The notes below the pieces were generated by a model that was not told the origin of the DNA, made no database searches, and saw nothing but the letters and a program-made list of their open reading frames with translations. Made by a program: the position numbers and the translations under genes. Positions 9,480 through 37,538 of a stretch of 64,000 nt of DNA are shown here, one piece after another. The stretch's first letter is position 1, and each line of letters opens with the position of its first letter. The stretch comes from Xiphophorus maculatus (lineage: Eukaryota > Chordata > Actinopteri > Cyprinodontiformes > Poeciliidae): contig NC_036459.1 in assembly GCF_002775205.1 (NCBI RefSeq), forward strand, positions 2,921,466-2,985,465, read 5' to 3'.

Positions 9480-12090
9480 AAAGCAGTTGCTGAAAGAACA
9501 ACACAGAGGAGTAATTAAGTTAAAACTGAACAAAATATTTATCCATTTTGCATTTAAATTAATAATAAAATCCTTTGTCTGTAAATATGTTCCACACAGA
9601 AGTCTTCTAGCGGCAGTTTTAGCTTCACCTGAATAGAAACAATCTCCTGCAGCTAACCGTGAAATGATGGCTAAAGCATAAACTACGGAGAGGCGAGCAG
9701 GATGATAGAACCGCGACATGAACACAAAACATGTTTACATAGGAAAAGAAAAACGGCAGACTTCCTGAAGGGGCGTGGTCACAACTGGTGACCGAACTGG
9801 ATTGGTGGAATTCGAATTTGTAGGCGGGGCTTGAGGTCCACAGGAATAAGTCAGAGCAGCAGCAAACACTCATCTGCTGGAAAATTGTAATTGTGCTTTA
9901 AACTATTTTAAAACATGATTATATAATTGAATAGACTACAATTATGGAAAAATATAGAGAGATATTAATACCTTTACTGCTAATTATAAACACTAATTAT
10001 TACTAATTAGTATTTATAAAAGACACAAAATTACATTTGTTTACATATTTTTGTACATTTTTCTTCAATTCATAGTTTCATGTATTCTAATGTAGCGATG
10101 CAGTCAGACTAGTCAGCTATATTCTCCATCAATACTTGAAGTTTAATACACTTAAAATCATCTTATTTTGGAACAACTATGTTTTAAGAAGCCTATTTTA
10201 GTTAGAACACCAGTTATGTCTTATGAGTCGCATGAGATTTGTTGTAAAGTAAATTAAAAGCAGAGATAATTAGAGCCAAAATATTTTTTTCTGCTAATGT
10301 GTATTTTAATAAATAAATACAGGAAAATGTAGAGTTTGTAAAGTGAGCAACAGTAGAAGAAGAAGACCGCCAACATGCACAATAACTGTGTACAAAAGCT
10401 GTGATGTACGAACACGTCAACAAAACATCTCAACAGCTTCCAAAAGGCGCTAAAAGCGTTTTACAGTGCAAACCGTGTCTTCAGTCATACATCTCTGGGC
10501 TAAAGCAGTCTTTGTTTCTGATCGGCAAGGATACATTCAGCTGGCGGCTCCACTAACTACATCATCAATGACACTGAAGAGACGAAACCATCGGATCTCC
10601 TGGACCGAGGAAAAACGTTACAACTTACACACGACACTGATGAAAAACAAACTTTGATCGATGAAAAGTGCCAACAAATCTGATCAATAACAGCTGACGG
10701 GTGAGCTAACTGGTTACCTGATTAACAGGTAAAAAAAAAAACAACCCATGAAGACAAAACATTTTTTTAGCACAGAAGCTGTGAAGTTTCCAGTGGACAG
10801 GTGAGAACAGCGTAAAGCTTCAGTGTTGTGGTTTGGAGGGGAAAATGTTCAAATAAGAACAAAGTGAAAAGAGAAGAAAGTTGTACACAGATTTAAGGCT
10901 TCAGGAGCACAAGGAGAAAATTGATTCACTTATTTTACATTTACAAACCGTCCAGTTCTGCAGTTTTCCCTTTAAAATCTGTTATTTTTCATTTAAATTC
11001 AAGTTTGGAATTGAAGTCAGTTGTGTAAAGTCAGAGACTGAGAATAAAAACAAACATGTTTGGCATGTTGGAGGAGTTAAAATATTTGCTTTTACTTAAA
11101 TTTTTATTTAATCTTTTTTTTTTCTTTAGTTGTCAGTTACAATTTTAGTTGCTTGAAGTAAATTCACATATATTTAACTTAATAAAAAAAAGCATGTAAA
11201 TTAAACAGTTTTCTTAGTGAATAAATAAAAATATGAAAAAATATCTGAATTATCTTTCACCAAGATTATTGTCAAACTAAGTATTCAAGCAAAATTTTGA
11301 GCAAGTTATCTGACCAAACTGTCAAAACAAGAATTTTGAAATAATGAGATTAAATACGAGTAATATTTTTGCAAATTTAACTGCAGTTACAGTACTTTAT
11401 TCTATAATTTTTATGTAAAAAAAATGAAAAACCTGCTTCTTGATACAAATGTGAAGAAAAAATTTATTTTTCCTCAAAGTTACAATTTTACAAATCAATT
11501 TCCTTATTGAGAATTTATTCCCAATTTGACATTTTCAGCTTTATTACAACTCTCATGAGATTAAAGAATAAATGAAAATCGTGTATTAGTTCTAACAGAG
11601 GATAAAGTTGGATTCTGACCCAGATGCTTTGTGTTTGTGGTGATAAAATCGTAGATCCCACACGATCGACCGTCAGCCGAACGCGGTGAAGGAGATTAGA
11701 AAAGAGGAGCTGTGTGACGCGTCGCTTGGCAACAGACGACGGTCTTTAAAAGCACAACCTTCAGTCAAGGCGTCTCAGTGAGTAAAGCAGCAGATATTTA
11801 CAAGAAAAAACAAACATTCATTTCCCTCTTCCTCCTGGACAGAGTTCGGCCAATGCCTGTTCACGCTGAGGTCACACGGTCCGTTTCCATGGAGACGACA
11901 TCGGACAGAAGAGGAGGCACTTCCTGAATGGCTGGTTTGTCTGTGGAGCGTCTCTGCGCCTCAGTCGTCTCCTGAGTGAAGCTGGCGATTGACTGCATCT
12001 CTCCGTCCGGCCACCAGGGGGCGCTGCTGTTTCAGTGGCCTGATGATGGAGGCACTTTGTAAAGATGCTCTGAGGGGGAATCCAGCTCCG
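9480..12090 (-). other. Probable KIAA0930 3' UTR and intergenic DNA
   Basis: Downstream of the KIAA0930 stop codon (12091) there is no further coding exon. GC-richer blocks at about 11640-12090 and 10430-10660 lie within AT-rich DNA, as in a long vertebrate 3' UTR. Several AATAAA on the - strand (near 11103 and 9350) could end the transcript, and I cannot choose between them. NUP50 (+) converges on this interval from the other side. Confidence 0.45.
12009..12026 (+). promoter_or_regulatory. Strong CTCF-type motif at the convergent gene boundary
   Basis: GGCCACCAGGGGGCGCTG is essentially the full CTCF consensus. It lies 65-82 bp beyond the KIAA0930 stop codon, between two convergent genes, where an insulator or loop anchor would be plausible. 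Motif match only. Confidence 0.6.
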
Positions 12091-26986
<14,896 letters not shown>

Positions 26987-27300
26987 CTCCGAGCTGGGAT
27001 CATGACAGTCCGGGCTAAAAGCAGCCCACGGTACCGGTTCACGGTAGCTAACTAACGGCTACAAGGAGGACCAGAAAAAGGGGGACACCGGGATATCCCC
27101 CGGTTCTCCTTCAAATTTACTCCGGATTAGATTGTAATATTGGCGCCAAGAGGCCGCTGGAGGTCAGGACCGGTGCGCTGTGCTGCGGTGGCCGAGAACA
27201 ACAGTAGACAGCTCGGTGTGCTGAGGGAGATCCTGCTACTTCTGTTGTTCAGATCAGCTGGAAACACCCCTCACACTTCCGGTAACATGAAGGCCTTAAA
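26987..27300 (-). promoter_or_regulatory. KIAA0930 promoter / 5' UTR
   Basis: CpG-rich sequence directly upstream (on -) of the KIAA0930 start codon, ending near an ETS-like CTTCCGG at about 27278. No TATA box was seen, so a CpG-type promoter is inferred from composition and position. Confidence 0.55.
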
Positions 27301-29456
27301 GAGACAGGGCAGCTAAAAGACGAGCACGCAGAGGTGTCGCAGACGATTCTGTTACTCCTTAAATCCAGGGACATTGAAGGTTGGGTCCGCCTGAATAAAA
27401 TAAAAATAAGGAAACGAACTTATATAAAATTCCTGAACAACTAAACGATGCAGCTTAATAAATACGAAATGCTATAGAGGGAAAAGGACTTTTAAAAAGG
27501 TTAAAGTTGTTTAAGAAAAATCTAAATTATGTGGAAATAACAGAAAAGCAAATATAATTTGTGTAATTTTAATCTATGACTTTTCAAACTCAAACTTCTG
27601 TGACAAAAAGTGTTTAAAAACACACACAAAAAATTAAAATGCAATGAATTAGACTTTAGAGACAAATTGATTAACGTTCTTTAGGCAAACTGTTACAAGA
27701 GAGAGAAATAATAGGATTTTTTAAGTGCCCGAAACTATAAGACTAATTTTTGATTTAGATAGCACTTTTAATTATTACCTTTTAACATTAAAGGTAAAAA
27801 AATATATACTTATACTTACCTGAACGAAAACAAACATATTTTGTTGTTAACTGTAATTCATTGTTAATAGTTTTTAGCAATATTGGTCACCTGAGTGGTC
27901 CAAGTGGCTCGTGTTTCCATCTCCAAAATGGCGGCCACGTTGACGTACAACTGAGCCAAGTCAGCTGAAATGGGACCAAAAATCATTTGGACCAAGTAAA
28001 GTCCTGTTTCACACTGTGTTAGACTGACAGGGTAATTCTCTTTATAAAACACACAGTAATAAGCAGCTAATTAAAGGGTCACATTCAAAGAGCATCATAA
28101 GCTAACCGTTTTGATTCTCCAGCCGTTAAACCAACGGTTAACACCCGTGAAGCTGATGCGTCAGTTACCTGGATCCTGTTGACATACACCGTCTGTTGGG
28201 AACGAAGTCAGAATCCGACCATTGACAATATTCAACGTTACACCACATCAAGCCCCGCCCCCCTGAACTGCACCTCTCCGCAGGCTCAAATGTCCCGGTT
28301 TAAACAAGCGCACCCCTAATTTTCCAGACAAAAGATGACGTCATTTGTAACGGTCTCCAGACACTGGCAAGGAGAAGGAAAACCTGGACTATATATGGAT
28401 TATATATGTATTATCAAAGCAAGTTGTAAACAATTTCCCTCACTGAAACATGCAAGTTAAAGCGAAATATAGCACTGAAAATGTACAAATATTTATACAA
28501 AATAGAATTTATATTTCATCCATTCAAAAAATATGGATACAGGTAGATTTAACTTTGTAATGAACAGCTATCTCCGGAATGGAAAATTTAACCTTCATTT
28601 ATGTGTTAAAGATACTTTTTGAAATTCTGATGTTTACTCTGACAAATATGTCCGACAGAAAATATCCTGCTTTTTATGCCACTGTACGTTTATATATTTA
28701 TGAAGGTGGTTAACACAGTTTGCAATAGAAAAACTAGGTAATGGTGACACCTGGTCATAATAAATCACAAAATATTTCTTAGTGATTAGCCACTTAATTT
28801 ATTCAAGTTATCAGCTGGAGAAACATGGATTAATCCTTTCAATCTTGACTTCTGGTAGAGGAGATTGATTTTACAAAACAAACAGAATACATTTTTATAA
28901 ATCCCACAATAAACTGACAAATGATCCATTGTGTGGTTTGTTCAATTTAAATTAATTTTATTAGAAGACGGTGCAAGTAAAAATATTTGGACTGATCTAT
29001 TTTATTAAAGCTGCTAAGCCTCACACCTCTGAGCTGAATACTTAAAGGAAAAGTGTTACCACAAGAGAGCCTGAACACAAAACAAAGTTTTTAGTTTTCA
29101 ATGATGAAAATAATATTTTCTCTATATAAATCGACCAAAAAAAACGTTTGATTCTGTTTAAGAAGTTTAACTAAGCAGCAACCCCACCTTAGCTTGTGTT
29201 TCTGAGGCCTGCTCTCTCATTCATTTAGAGGAAGCATAAAGGCTGACTACTTGGAGAACATCCAAGTAGATTAGTTTTCAATGTTATACATTTTTTTAAA
29301 GTCAATTTTCTTTCATTTTTAGACATTTAGAGATTCATGTCGTCTTAGTGGAAACATTCAGATCTCTGAGATCTGAAATCCATTTTAAAGTATTTTCAAG
29401 TCTCATCTTTGGAGCTTCAGAACCAAACAGACTTTAATAAACTGTTTTGTTGTGTT
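27301..29456. other. Intergenic DNA between KIAA0930 and FBXO7
   Basis: AT-rich with no supported gene. A GC-richer patch at 27880-28340 has no recognised coding content. The two genes flanking it are both on the - strand. Confidence 0.6.
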
Positions 29457-29462
29457 TTTATT
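29457..29462 (-). terminator. Candidate FBXO7 poly(A) signal
   Basis: AATAAA on the - strand lies only about 16 nt after the FBXO7 stop codon, implying an extremely short 3' UTR if used. A further - strand AATAAA occurs near 28950. Confidence 0.45.
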
Positions 29463-29477
29463 GTTCAGTTCTGGAAT

Positions 29478-32400
29478 TCAGATGAATCCTCTCCGGATGT
29501 TTGCTGCTCTTCCTCCTGGTCTGCGGAAATCCAAACGGGGTTGTCCTGGATGTCCTGAGGGGATATCCACGAGCGGGCCGATGGGGTCGTAGCGAGGTCG
29601 CAGAAGGTTGCGTGGGAGGTTCGGTCGCTGGTCGTAGTCGCCACCGATGATCCCCGGCAGCGGAGGGAAGAGGGGACGGGGCACCGTGGTGATGATGTCA
29701 CGTATGGGGAAGGGCGGCAGGGAGTAGGGACGAATGTGACGTTGTAAGTCTAAGCAGGCTTTGTAGGACTTTCTGTAAAGCTGTAAGGAAAAAAAATGGA
29801 ACAGAGAATTCATCAGGAATCCCACAGCGACATCTGATTATTTATCAGTGGCGAGTTGACTCTAATATAGCAAAACTAAACTTTAAATAAACATTTTATG
29901 TTACAAGACGACTTTAAAGGAGGCCAATAATTTAGGCTCTTTGTCTAGATTAACAAAAAACTGTTGTCTCATTTTTTCAGGATAACTTGGCAAATATGAA
30001 TGTTAATATTGTAGGGCTGTTGTAAAAGAATATCTTAGTAATCGAGTACTCTATAGGATATTACAATTATACAATTAATCGAGTAATCCTCTCTCTCCTC
30101 CAAAGGCAGAAAAGCTGTCGTACTCCAACCACGCATCGCGCAACACAATCTAACAATGCTCATTTGTCCCCCAAACCTATTAACCTTGTGAAAACGCCAT
30201 TGCTGGACACTGGCTACAAACTGTTTGTGGACAATTTTTACACCAGTCCAAGCTGTTCCAAGACCTGCTGCAGCAGAGGATCTGGGCGAGTGGCACTGGC
30301 ATTGAGCAAATAGAAATAACTTTGGTAATTCTAACTAAGCTAAAACAAAAGTTTGGTCTGATTTAACTTCAGACAGTGAGGAAAAATGTGCATGACTTTT
30401 TAGTATGTAAACTTCTGGTTTCAACTGTAGGTGGCGCCATTTGTTGATGGAGAATTGACTGGAATGGAGCAAAAATGAAACTTTATAGGATGATGATTAA
30501 TTTGAGCTCTTTTTTCTGCATCAAAATTATTGTTGGCTTTAGAAGCGTTATAAAACAGATAAATTAAAAAAAGACGTATAATGGATGCATATTTTATTTG
30601 CATTAACATTGGTATAAATATAAGTAAAACTGGATCAGTATTAATTTTACATGTGAATTCATATTGGTGGATCAGTAGATATAACGTAGGACAGTCTGGC
30701 ATCAAAGCTGGAGTAATTTGACATTATCAGTCCATGTTTAAGATAAGAAAAAACTTTTGGAGAGCTATTTATTACATTGTTTTAATTTTTAAAGTTATGT
30801 ACGTTAAATGAATGCTTAATGTTATAAGAGATCTGGACAAAAAGATAATTTTTCAAGCTCCCAGCACAAATGTTCATTTCAGAAGAATTAAGCAGACGTG
30901 AGAAAAATGTTTGCTGCAGAGTTTCTCACCTGTTTCCAGTCTGTCTCTCTGGGTAGCTCGGTATCTGGACCTAAAAAAAAATATATGTTAGAATCAGATA
31001 AATTGAATTGTATAAATAATTTCAGTTAACTCAAGAGTTAGCATAGCTAACCGTTACAGCAACAGGATTTTGTCACCTGAACAAACTGAAGTTTTATTCT
31101 GAACTAAAGAGCAGAAATAAAAACTACAGTTTCAGTTTAGACTTCTGGTTCTGACGTCTTACTAGAGAAGTCCCGGAGGTACAGATGTTTCCAGAGGGTG
31201 GAGTCAGATGTGGCGGCGTTGAAGTGGCAGCTGGCGGCCGACAGTCTGACCAGGGAGCGGACGTCCAGCAGGCGGAGGACCCGGAGCAGCAGCTCAGGAG
31301 GGAGAGCCTGCAGACCGAACGCCACCGGCAGCGCCATCGCTGGGAAAACACACCGCCACCGTCACTTTCTATCAGCACAACTCAAGGCTGTGCAGAGTTC
31401 AGCTCTGCTTACCTTCTCTTGCAGCAGCGATCAGCGGGTACGCCAGCTGGTCTTTGAAGATTCGGGAAAGTTTCTTCAGATTCTTGAAGGCCGCGGCTGC
31501 ATTTTCTCCTGAATAAAAGCAGAGAAGGTCAAGCAGGGACAGCTGGTCAGAAACAGCTGAGATCTTCTAATATACAACTGAACAAACTTGTCATTCAAAC
31601 TCTAGCATTGTCTCATTTTATTAGTTCCTCTGTTGTTTGGTCCAATATATCACTAAGCAATATTAAAAATTACCATTGGTGTAAAACAAAGCAGAACTAA
31701 AATGTGGTGTAAGGACAAATGTTACTAAAATGCAAACATTTTCTAAATAATATTAAAATAAAAACTAGGTATGCACCAATTCATGTTTTTCACTTCCTAT
31801 ACCGACACCTGAGGTTTAGTATCGGCCGACATGATCAGGTACAGAAAAACTGCTGAATCGATTTAAAATGTTCCTTTTTTTAAACACAGACATAAATGTA
31901 CTGAATTACAAATTTATCTGGTAACTTTGCTCCAATGCAGCACATTTACATAAAGAAACTGAAACTGACAAAAACAATGTAACATAAACTGTAAAAACAT
32001 TTCAAATGGTTCAGAAAGTGCAATTAGTATTTCTAAAAATAATGTAAGATAAATAAAACAGAAAGATGTTGCTTTTTTTGTAAATGTAGTCTATTTTGTC
32101 ATGTAATCGGAGCCCAGCATTCTGCTAATGCTAATGAGAATCTGAATCAACATACAGAACCTCGGCCGTACCTGGCCAATCTTCAGTCACGTAGCTGGAC
32201 GTCTTCAGCAGCAGCTTCTGAGTCGTGTCGATGGTTTCAGGAACCTTCAGAACCGCTGCAAAGAACAAGCAGAAGATAAAACAAAATGGGTTGGTCAGAT
32301 TTCAGGTCAAATGTTTATGATTATAGACTAAAACCAAAAGCAAATGATCTGAGGCTGAATCAGCTAAAACAGGAGCAGAAGAGTGCTGGTCCTTACCGTT

Positions 32401-34172
32401 AAGGACCAGCAGGGGGCCCATGCCCACAGCCACAACGGACACCAGACTGTTTTCACATAAAGGATGGGTGTACTGCAGCCTGTAGACTCCACCCACAGAC
32501 CTCCACCCTGCAGGCATCTCCCCAGGCTTCAGCTCGCTGCCCTGAACACAAAGCAGATCCAGCTGTGATCCAGCTGTGATCCAGCTGTGATCCACAGGAA
32601 GCAGAAGGACCAACGTGTTCCACGGCCTCACCTGAGAGGAGAAGCCAGTCTCCAGCATGAGGAGATGCGCTGCCACCAAGATGGCGTCGTTGGGGCTGCT
32701 GGTCTGGGCCGAGTGGTAGAGCAGCTCCAGGGACAGAGGAGCCTCACCGGCCTCAGCCTCGCTGCACAGCATGGGCTCCCAGACAGGGGGCGCTGCTGAA
32801 CAGCTCTGCATTTTGCAGGCCTGCAGCGGGTGAGGGCTGCTGCTGCTGTCCTGCAACAGAACCAGAACAAAACCGTCAGGTTGGATCCAAATAAAGTATT
32901 ATTTCCTAAATTGGGAGAATCATCTGAATATGGATACTGAAGTGAGAAATGAGTCAGAGTCATTTTCACAGCTGATGTTCTAGATATATAAAATAATCCG
33001 TCACACTGAAGCAGTGGAAACGTTTGTAGTCATTCCTTGATTTTCAAATTGATGTGAAACAAAAAATTATCTTAGTAATTGATTAATCAATTATTTTGAC
33101 GATTAATCAAATAATCGGAAAACAATTAGCACATTGTGCAGATTTTTCATTGCACCACTTACGTTTATTTTATACGGTATTAAATACATTTTAGCCTAAA
33201 ATAAAATATCATAGCATTTGTTTAGTTGTAGCTTGATTATTTGTAGCAAAGGATGCATCTGCAGCTAAAAAATAAATACTGCGCCTTAATTTCTGCTATT
33301 TATATGTTGTTCTTTTAGCAAATAGCCTGTCTGTATGTTGAAGTTAATGAATAACTAATTACTAAATTAGTTGACGATTATTACAAAAATTGATTTATCA
33401 TGAATTAATCTGATTAATCATTTCAGCCCTAATTTCTAAAAGAAAATAAAACCAAATTGAAGTTTTACTGGCTGCTCAAAGCTCTGATGCAGACAGTTTG
33501 CTGGAAGCCAAAAATGCTGATTCCAGAGCTTCACCTGAACGCTTCATGGACCAACCACTTTTATTTTCCCGCAGTTTGTTGATGAAAACTGAGATGACGC
33601 TGGAGTTAGTGAGGGTTGTGAACGCAGATTTAGAAACTGAAATGTAACACTTTGGATGTCGTTTGGAGGAGAACTGTCACTCTACATCAAACTCATGAAG
33701 TGAGTTTGGATTATTCAGTCAGAATTCCCCAGACTACTCAATATAATCTCACCTGGCTAGTGGTCCCATTGGTATCCTCCTGGCTGTTTGTTTCTGTGGA
33801 GCTTGTGGTCCTTTCTGAGGTTGCCATGGCAGCAGGTGCCGGCTGCGGCAGAAGGACACAGATCAGATCCCCAGAAACGATTCCACAGGATGACAGAGTC
33901 TGACCGGATTCTGAGAGGAGCTCTGAGCCGTTCAGAGACAAACTGAACTCTGTGTCGGCGCTGAGCAGAGACAGACACAAAGATCAAACTCAGCACACAT
34001 GCCTTCATCTGTATGCGCCTTTCCAGGGAGAAAGGAAAGTAAAGCCTGACCTGAGTTCATGATCGGACAGCAGCGTCTGCTTGATGAGATCCGAGAGTTC
34101 CTGGAGGGTGGGCTCCTCGCCTGGTAAGTCCACCCTGCTGGTCTGCCGGTTGATCCGAACCCGCAGCTTCAT
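29478..34172 (-). CDS. fbxo7: F-box only protein 7 (nine coding exons)
   Basis: FBXO7 is a substrate receptor of SCF ubiquitin ligases. It also binds the proteasome regulator PI31, stabilises CDK6-cyclin D and takes part in PINK1-parkin mitophagy (human PARK15). Coding exons (-) are 34172-34051, 33960-33753, 32850-32632, 32541-32397, 32255-32172, 31508-31413, 31339-31163, 30970-30930 and 29780-29478; phases join to 464 aa (human 522). Residues 1-80 form the UBL, with [13 protein letters not shown] as in human. About 135-290 is the FP domain ([43 protein letters not shown]). About 303-345 is the F-box ([27 protein letters not shown]). The C-terminus is Pro/Arg-rich ([20 protein letters not shown]). 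The start codon lies 1 nt after a good acceptor (CTGTCCTCAG), so a non-coding first exon is upstream. The linker between the UBL and FP domains is shorter than in human. Confidence 0.94.
30012..30092 (+). repeat. TAGTAATCGAGTA...TTAATCGAGTAAT repeat end
   Basis: GTAGGGCTGTTGTAAAAG followed by paired TAGTAATCGAGTACTC and AATTAATCGAGTAATC strings. This is the pattern of a terminal part of a short DNA transposon. No partner end was identified. Confidence 0.4.
30160..30312 (+). pseudogene. piggyBac-type transposase fragment
   Basis: On +, antisense to FBXO7, the translation reads [18 protein letters not shown], then after a one-base frame change [17 protein letters not shown]. This matches the GY.L.VDNFYTS..LF..LL motif around the second catalytic Asp of piggyBac (PGBD) transposases. 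A small dead piece of a plain DNA transposon. Confidence 0.72.
31765..31870. repeat. TATCGGCCGAC-type interspersed repeat
   Basis: AGGTATGCACCAATTCATG...ATACCGACACCTGAGG...AGTATCGGCCGACATGATC in FBXO7 intron 5 has the look of common fish non-autonomous DNA repeats. The family and right border are not resolved. Confidence 0.4.
32556..32588. repeat. Three tandem 11-bp units in a 90-bp FBXO7 intron
   Basis: GATCCAGCTGT is repeated three times exactly, filling over a third of the short intron 32542-32631. Replication slippage is the simple explanation. Confidence 0.85.
33060..33432 (+). repeat. Dispersed repeat with GATTAATC-rich ends (copy B)
   Basis: In FBXO7 intron 2. It shares with copy A (13627-14160) the left GATTAATC-rich end, the internal GCACATTGTGCAGATTTTTC, a TAGTTGTAGC/TTGATTATTTGT-type middle and the right ATTACTAAATTAGTTGACGA end. 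It terminates at ATTTCAGCCCTAAT. About 370 bp against about 530 bp for copy A. Confidence 0.6.
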
Positions 34173-35770
34173 CCTGAGGACAGAAAACAGGCATCACACT
34201 TTGTGTCGCAGTTCCAAAAAAGCCAAAAATTCCAATAAAGGCTGTGGGTGGTAACAGGTGGTTTGGGATTTGTACGCACTTTCGAATTGATTTATTTATT
34301 GTAAAAGTAGAAATAAAATAATTACCAAAAAAGGTCTTGTAACTTAGTTGAAATGAAAAATAATCTCAATTTAAGACATTTACCAAACAATCCACCCAGC
34401 ACCAAGCACTCAGTGTGTTCTTAATTACTCAAATTGGTGGGCGGGTCTAACAATTAACAATGTAATCTAAACAATTCTAAATATAAAAATTAATTACAAA
34501 TTTTGATTCTAAATTAACTTAAATATATTCTAACTGCCCAAAGAACAAAACAAAATTGGTAGAAATTATAAACTACAAAACTTTAGCATAAATGGCCACA
34601 ACATTTTGCATTTACTCTGCTGCATCCAGTAGTGCTTTCTCATATGGGCGAAGTGGCAATGTTTGACAAGTAGTGCAATTTATTTAATGGCGTCACTCCG
34701 TTTTAGTTTAACTCTGAAGCTAAAAATCAACATCTGATTAACAACAACACATTTTAATGGCACAAACAAAAAAAAATGCAAACCAAATAAAGCAAGTGGC
34801 TTTGCAACATGGAGAGTTGAAGACTTGAGATTCAGTATGACTAACAGAGATTATCTGTAAATATAACTGTAAACTTACAAAGTGAAACATTTTAATTCGA
34901 CCTGGAAACTGACAGGAAGCCAGCAGAGAAAAGCTGAGTCTGCATAAACTCATCACGCAGGGACGAATGTTTTCATTACACTTAAAGGTCAGATATACTA
35001 ATAAATATTATCATATTCAGAGTTCTTGACCACAAACCCCCAATAAAATAAGCAGGTCCCCTAATTCTACTTAAAAAAAATTACGTGATCAGCTTTAAAC
35101 AAATTTATAACAAATCTTTTCATACCAACAGTCTTTTTTAGGATATTCTGGACCCAAAACATCAACGATCTAAAAGCAATAAAGCTGCTGAATTTATAAA
35201 TTAGACCCTCGAAACAAAAGGCAGCTCCGAGAAGTTTGAGACAAACATTATTTACACATAATTGCTTTTTCACTGAAAGAAAAACTGTGTAGCATTTTTT
35301 ATTATAGTCCTGAATCTTAACTGGTGGTCTGACTTATTTAATTTCTGATGCGTCACTCTCGTTTTGTTTTGCTCTTTTTCCACATATTTTACTTCCTGTT
35401 GACAATGAACAGCTTTGAATTGACAGAAAACGGTAACGTACACTGCCGTCGTTATTCAATGACATTCACACAAAACAGATGTTGTTAAATTAATCGTAAT
35501 AGAAAACTGTTCTAGAAATCAGCTGGTTTTTAGTTTCGTTTCTGGAAGTTAGCAACGTTTTATTCACGTCGCTACGTAACAACAGTTAAGACTTTTGTCT
35601 AACCTTGTTAGTTGACTGGTTGGTTAATTAAACCACCCGTTTGCATCCAGACTGCAGCACAAGGTCAAAGATAACCAGAAAAAAACTCGCATTATGTTCT
35701 AACGGGCAAATTTTCGGTAGATTTCATCTCGTTTCTTTGGTGACTAACATTACCGGAAATCCCGCATAAA
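34173..35770 (-). promoter_or_regulatory. FBXO7 5' region: non-coding exon and promoter (inferred)
   Basis: The acceptor immediately before the FBXO7 start codon requires an upstream non-coding exon. The best promoter candidate is about 35520-35770, where CpGs cluster and an ETS-type ACCGGAAAT lies at 35752-35760. The intervening 34200-35500 is AT-rich with no coding content. The donor position was not fixed. Confidence 0.4.
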
Positions 35771-37530
35771 GAAGCTTCCGCTTTGGATTTTCAAAATAAA
35801 AGCCAAAAGTCAAAACTGCTTTAGGAAATATCGTAAAATTCAAGTTGCTTTTTTAAATTTGACTATAAATTTTCTAATTAAAAGATGTTTGAATTTAATT
35901 GTAATATTTTTTTTTATTTTTTATAGGTTATAGGTTATTGATAATCTCAGCCTCTGGAGCAATTGTTTTGTTTATACTCTGGGAAAGATTATGGTGCCCT
36001 AAACCAGCGATTTTCCCCAGAAGAAAAGTACGGTAATGTTTAAAATTAGTGGACCATAAGGCATGCTGGATAATGACTCCACTAAAGCAACATTTAATTT
36101 GTGGTAAATGCGTTTCTCATATAATTCTATGATTAAAAACTAAAACATAGTCTTACCCTAATAACATAACCTCCAGTTCCAGAGGCAACATAGTCATAAT
36201 AATACAACTGTATACATTTTTAAGTAGCTTTAACTTTGTCAAGCCAGGGAGATAAGAGCCACAATTTGCTAAAATAATTTTTATAATGCTGTTTAATGAC
36301 ACAAAGACTTTTGCTTTGTCTACATAAAAACTGGTATCGTGTTAAAGAAGAAAGAGGTTTCCAGGCAAATAACGGGATATTCTGAATGTCCTTTGTTTGT
36401 TTAGAACTATAAACTTCACATTATTGCAAATGAATAATTAAATCCTCAATATGTCACAGTAAGGAAAATATTTAACCAAACACAAGTGAGTTACCATCCC
36501 AGCATGTCTTGACGAGTTGTATTTGTTTGATTTTGTGCCCATTTTAAAACTCCAAGCGTCACTGAAATTCATGTAGATTAAAGAGGGTGAATACACTGAA
36601 TGCTGTTTATAACATTTGTTTGCATGTTCAATTTCAAAACATCTCAGAAGATGTTCACATCTTAGCAAGAAGACAATTTCTGTGAGTGCAAGGCTTTAAA
36701 CTATTTTAATCATAAACAGCACATCTGAAATTAAATAAACAGCATTTAAAAAAAATACCAAGCCTGATATTCTTAGAATAAAGGTAGAATCCCTTTCAGC
36801 CCCGTAAAAAAGCACCTACGAAGATTAAAAGTAATTAAATGATCTGAACATCCAGAACACACCAGCCTGATACTAAGTTTGTGCAGTAGAGTTATAATAA
36901 TCTTAAATAGGCTGGTGTATTGCTATGATTAGGTTATTAATATTTAAATTCTTCATTGTCCCTTATTCTGATCAATTGCCATCAAATTTATGTTAAAATA
37001 TGAGACTTTATTAATAAACTACAGACAAGATCCCAAAACTTTGCTGAATTATAAGAAACAGAGGGAAACTGTAACATGTACATAAAGTGAAACCTAATTT
37101 ATGGAAGAGATAAAGAGATTAAATCACAAACACTGCTTTGGTGCACTTCTTTATGGAGAAGAGCTAATATCGCACTCAAATGTCACCAGTTTTCATCAAA
37201 TATTTAATGAAACAAGCAATCTGTTCCAACAGACACATTAAAGACACGAATCCTAATTTGTGTGTTTATTTCCGGCAAATAAATCCCTTTTAATTACTCA
37301 TCAAATCGCACAATTACAATTATTTTTCTGTTATTTTATTTTCACATGCCTCTGCTAACGGAGGCATCCTAAATATACTCCATACAAACTTATTTTAGTT
37401 GTTTTGTAGAATGAAATGTAGAAAAAACTCCCCACCAGCTGTAGTAAATCATCGCGTATCTAAGAGGTTTGAAGGTTCCTGGGAAAAAAATAAAACACAA
37501 ATATGACCCTAGTCTAGAGATAAATCACTT
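35771..37530. other. AT-rich spacer between FBXO7 and the histone cluster
   Basis: No gene, RNA gene or clear repeat was recognised. This marks the left border of the histone cluster in the window. Confidence 0.6.
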
Positions 37531-37538
37531 CTCTTTCT

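Larger units (their letters stand above)
29781..30929. other. FBXO7 intron 8
   Basis: A 1.1 kb intron carrying two DNA-transposon traces (30012-30092 and 30160-30312). The rest is AT-rich and featureless. Confidence 0.6.
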
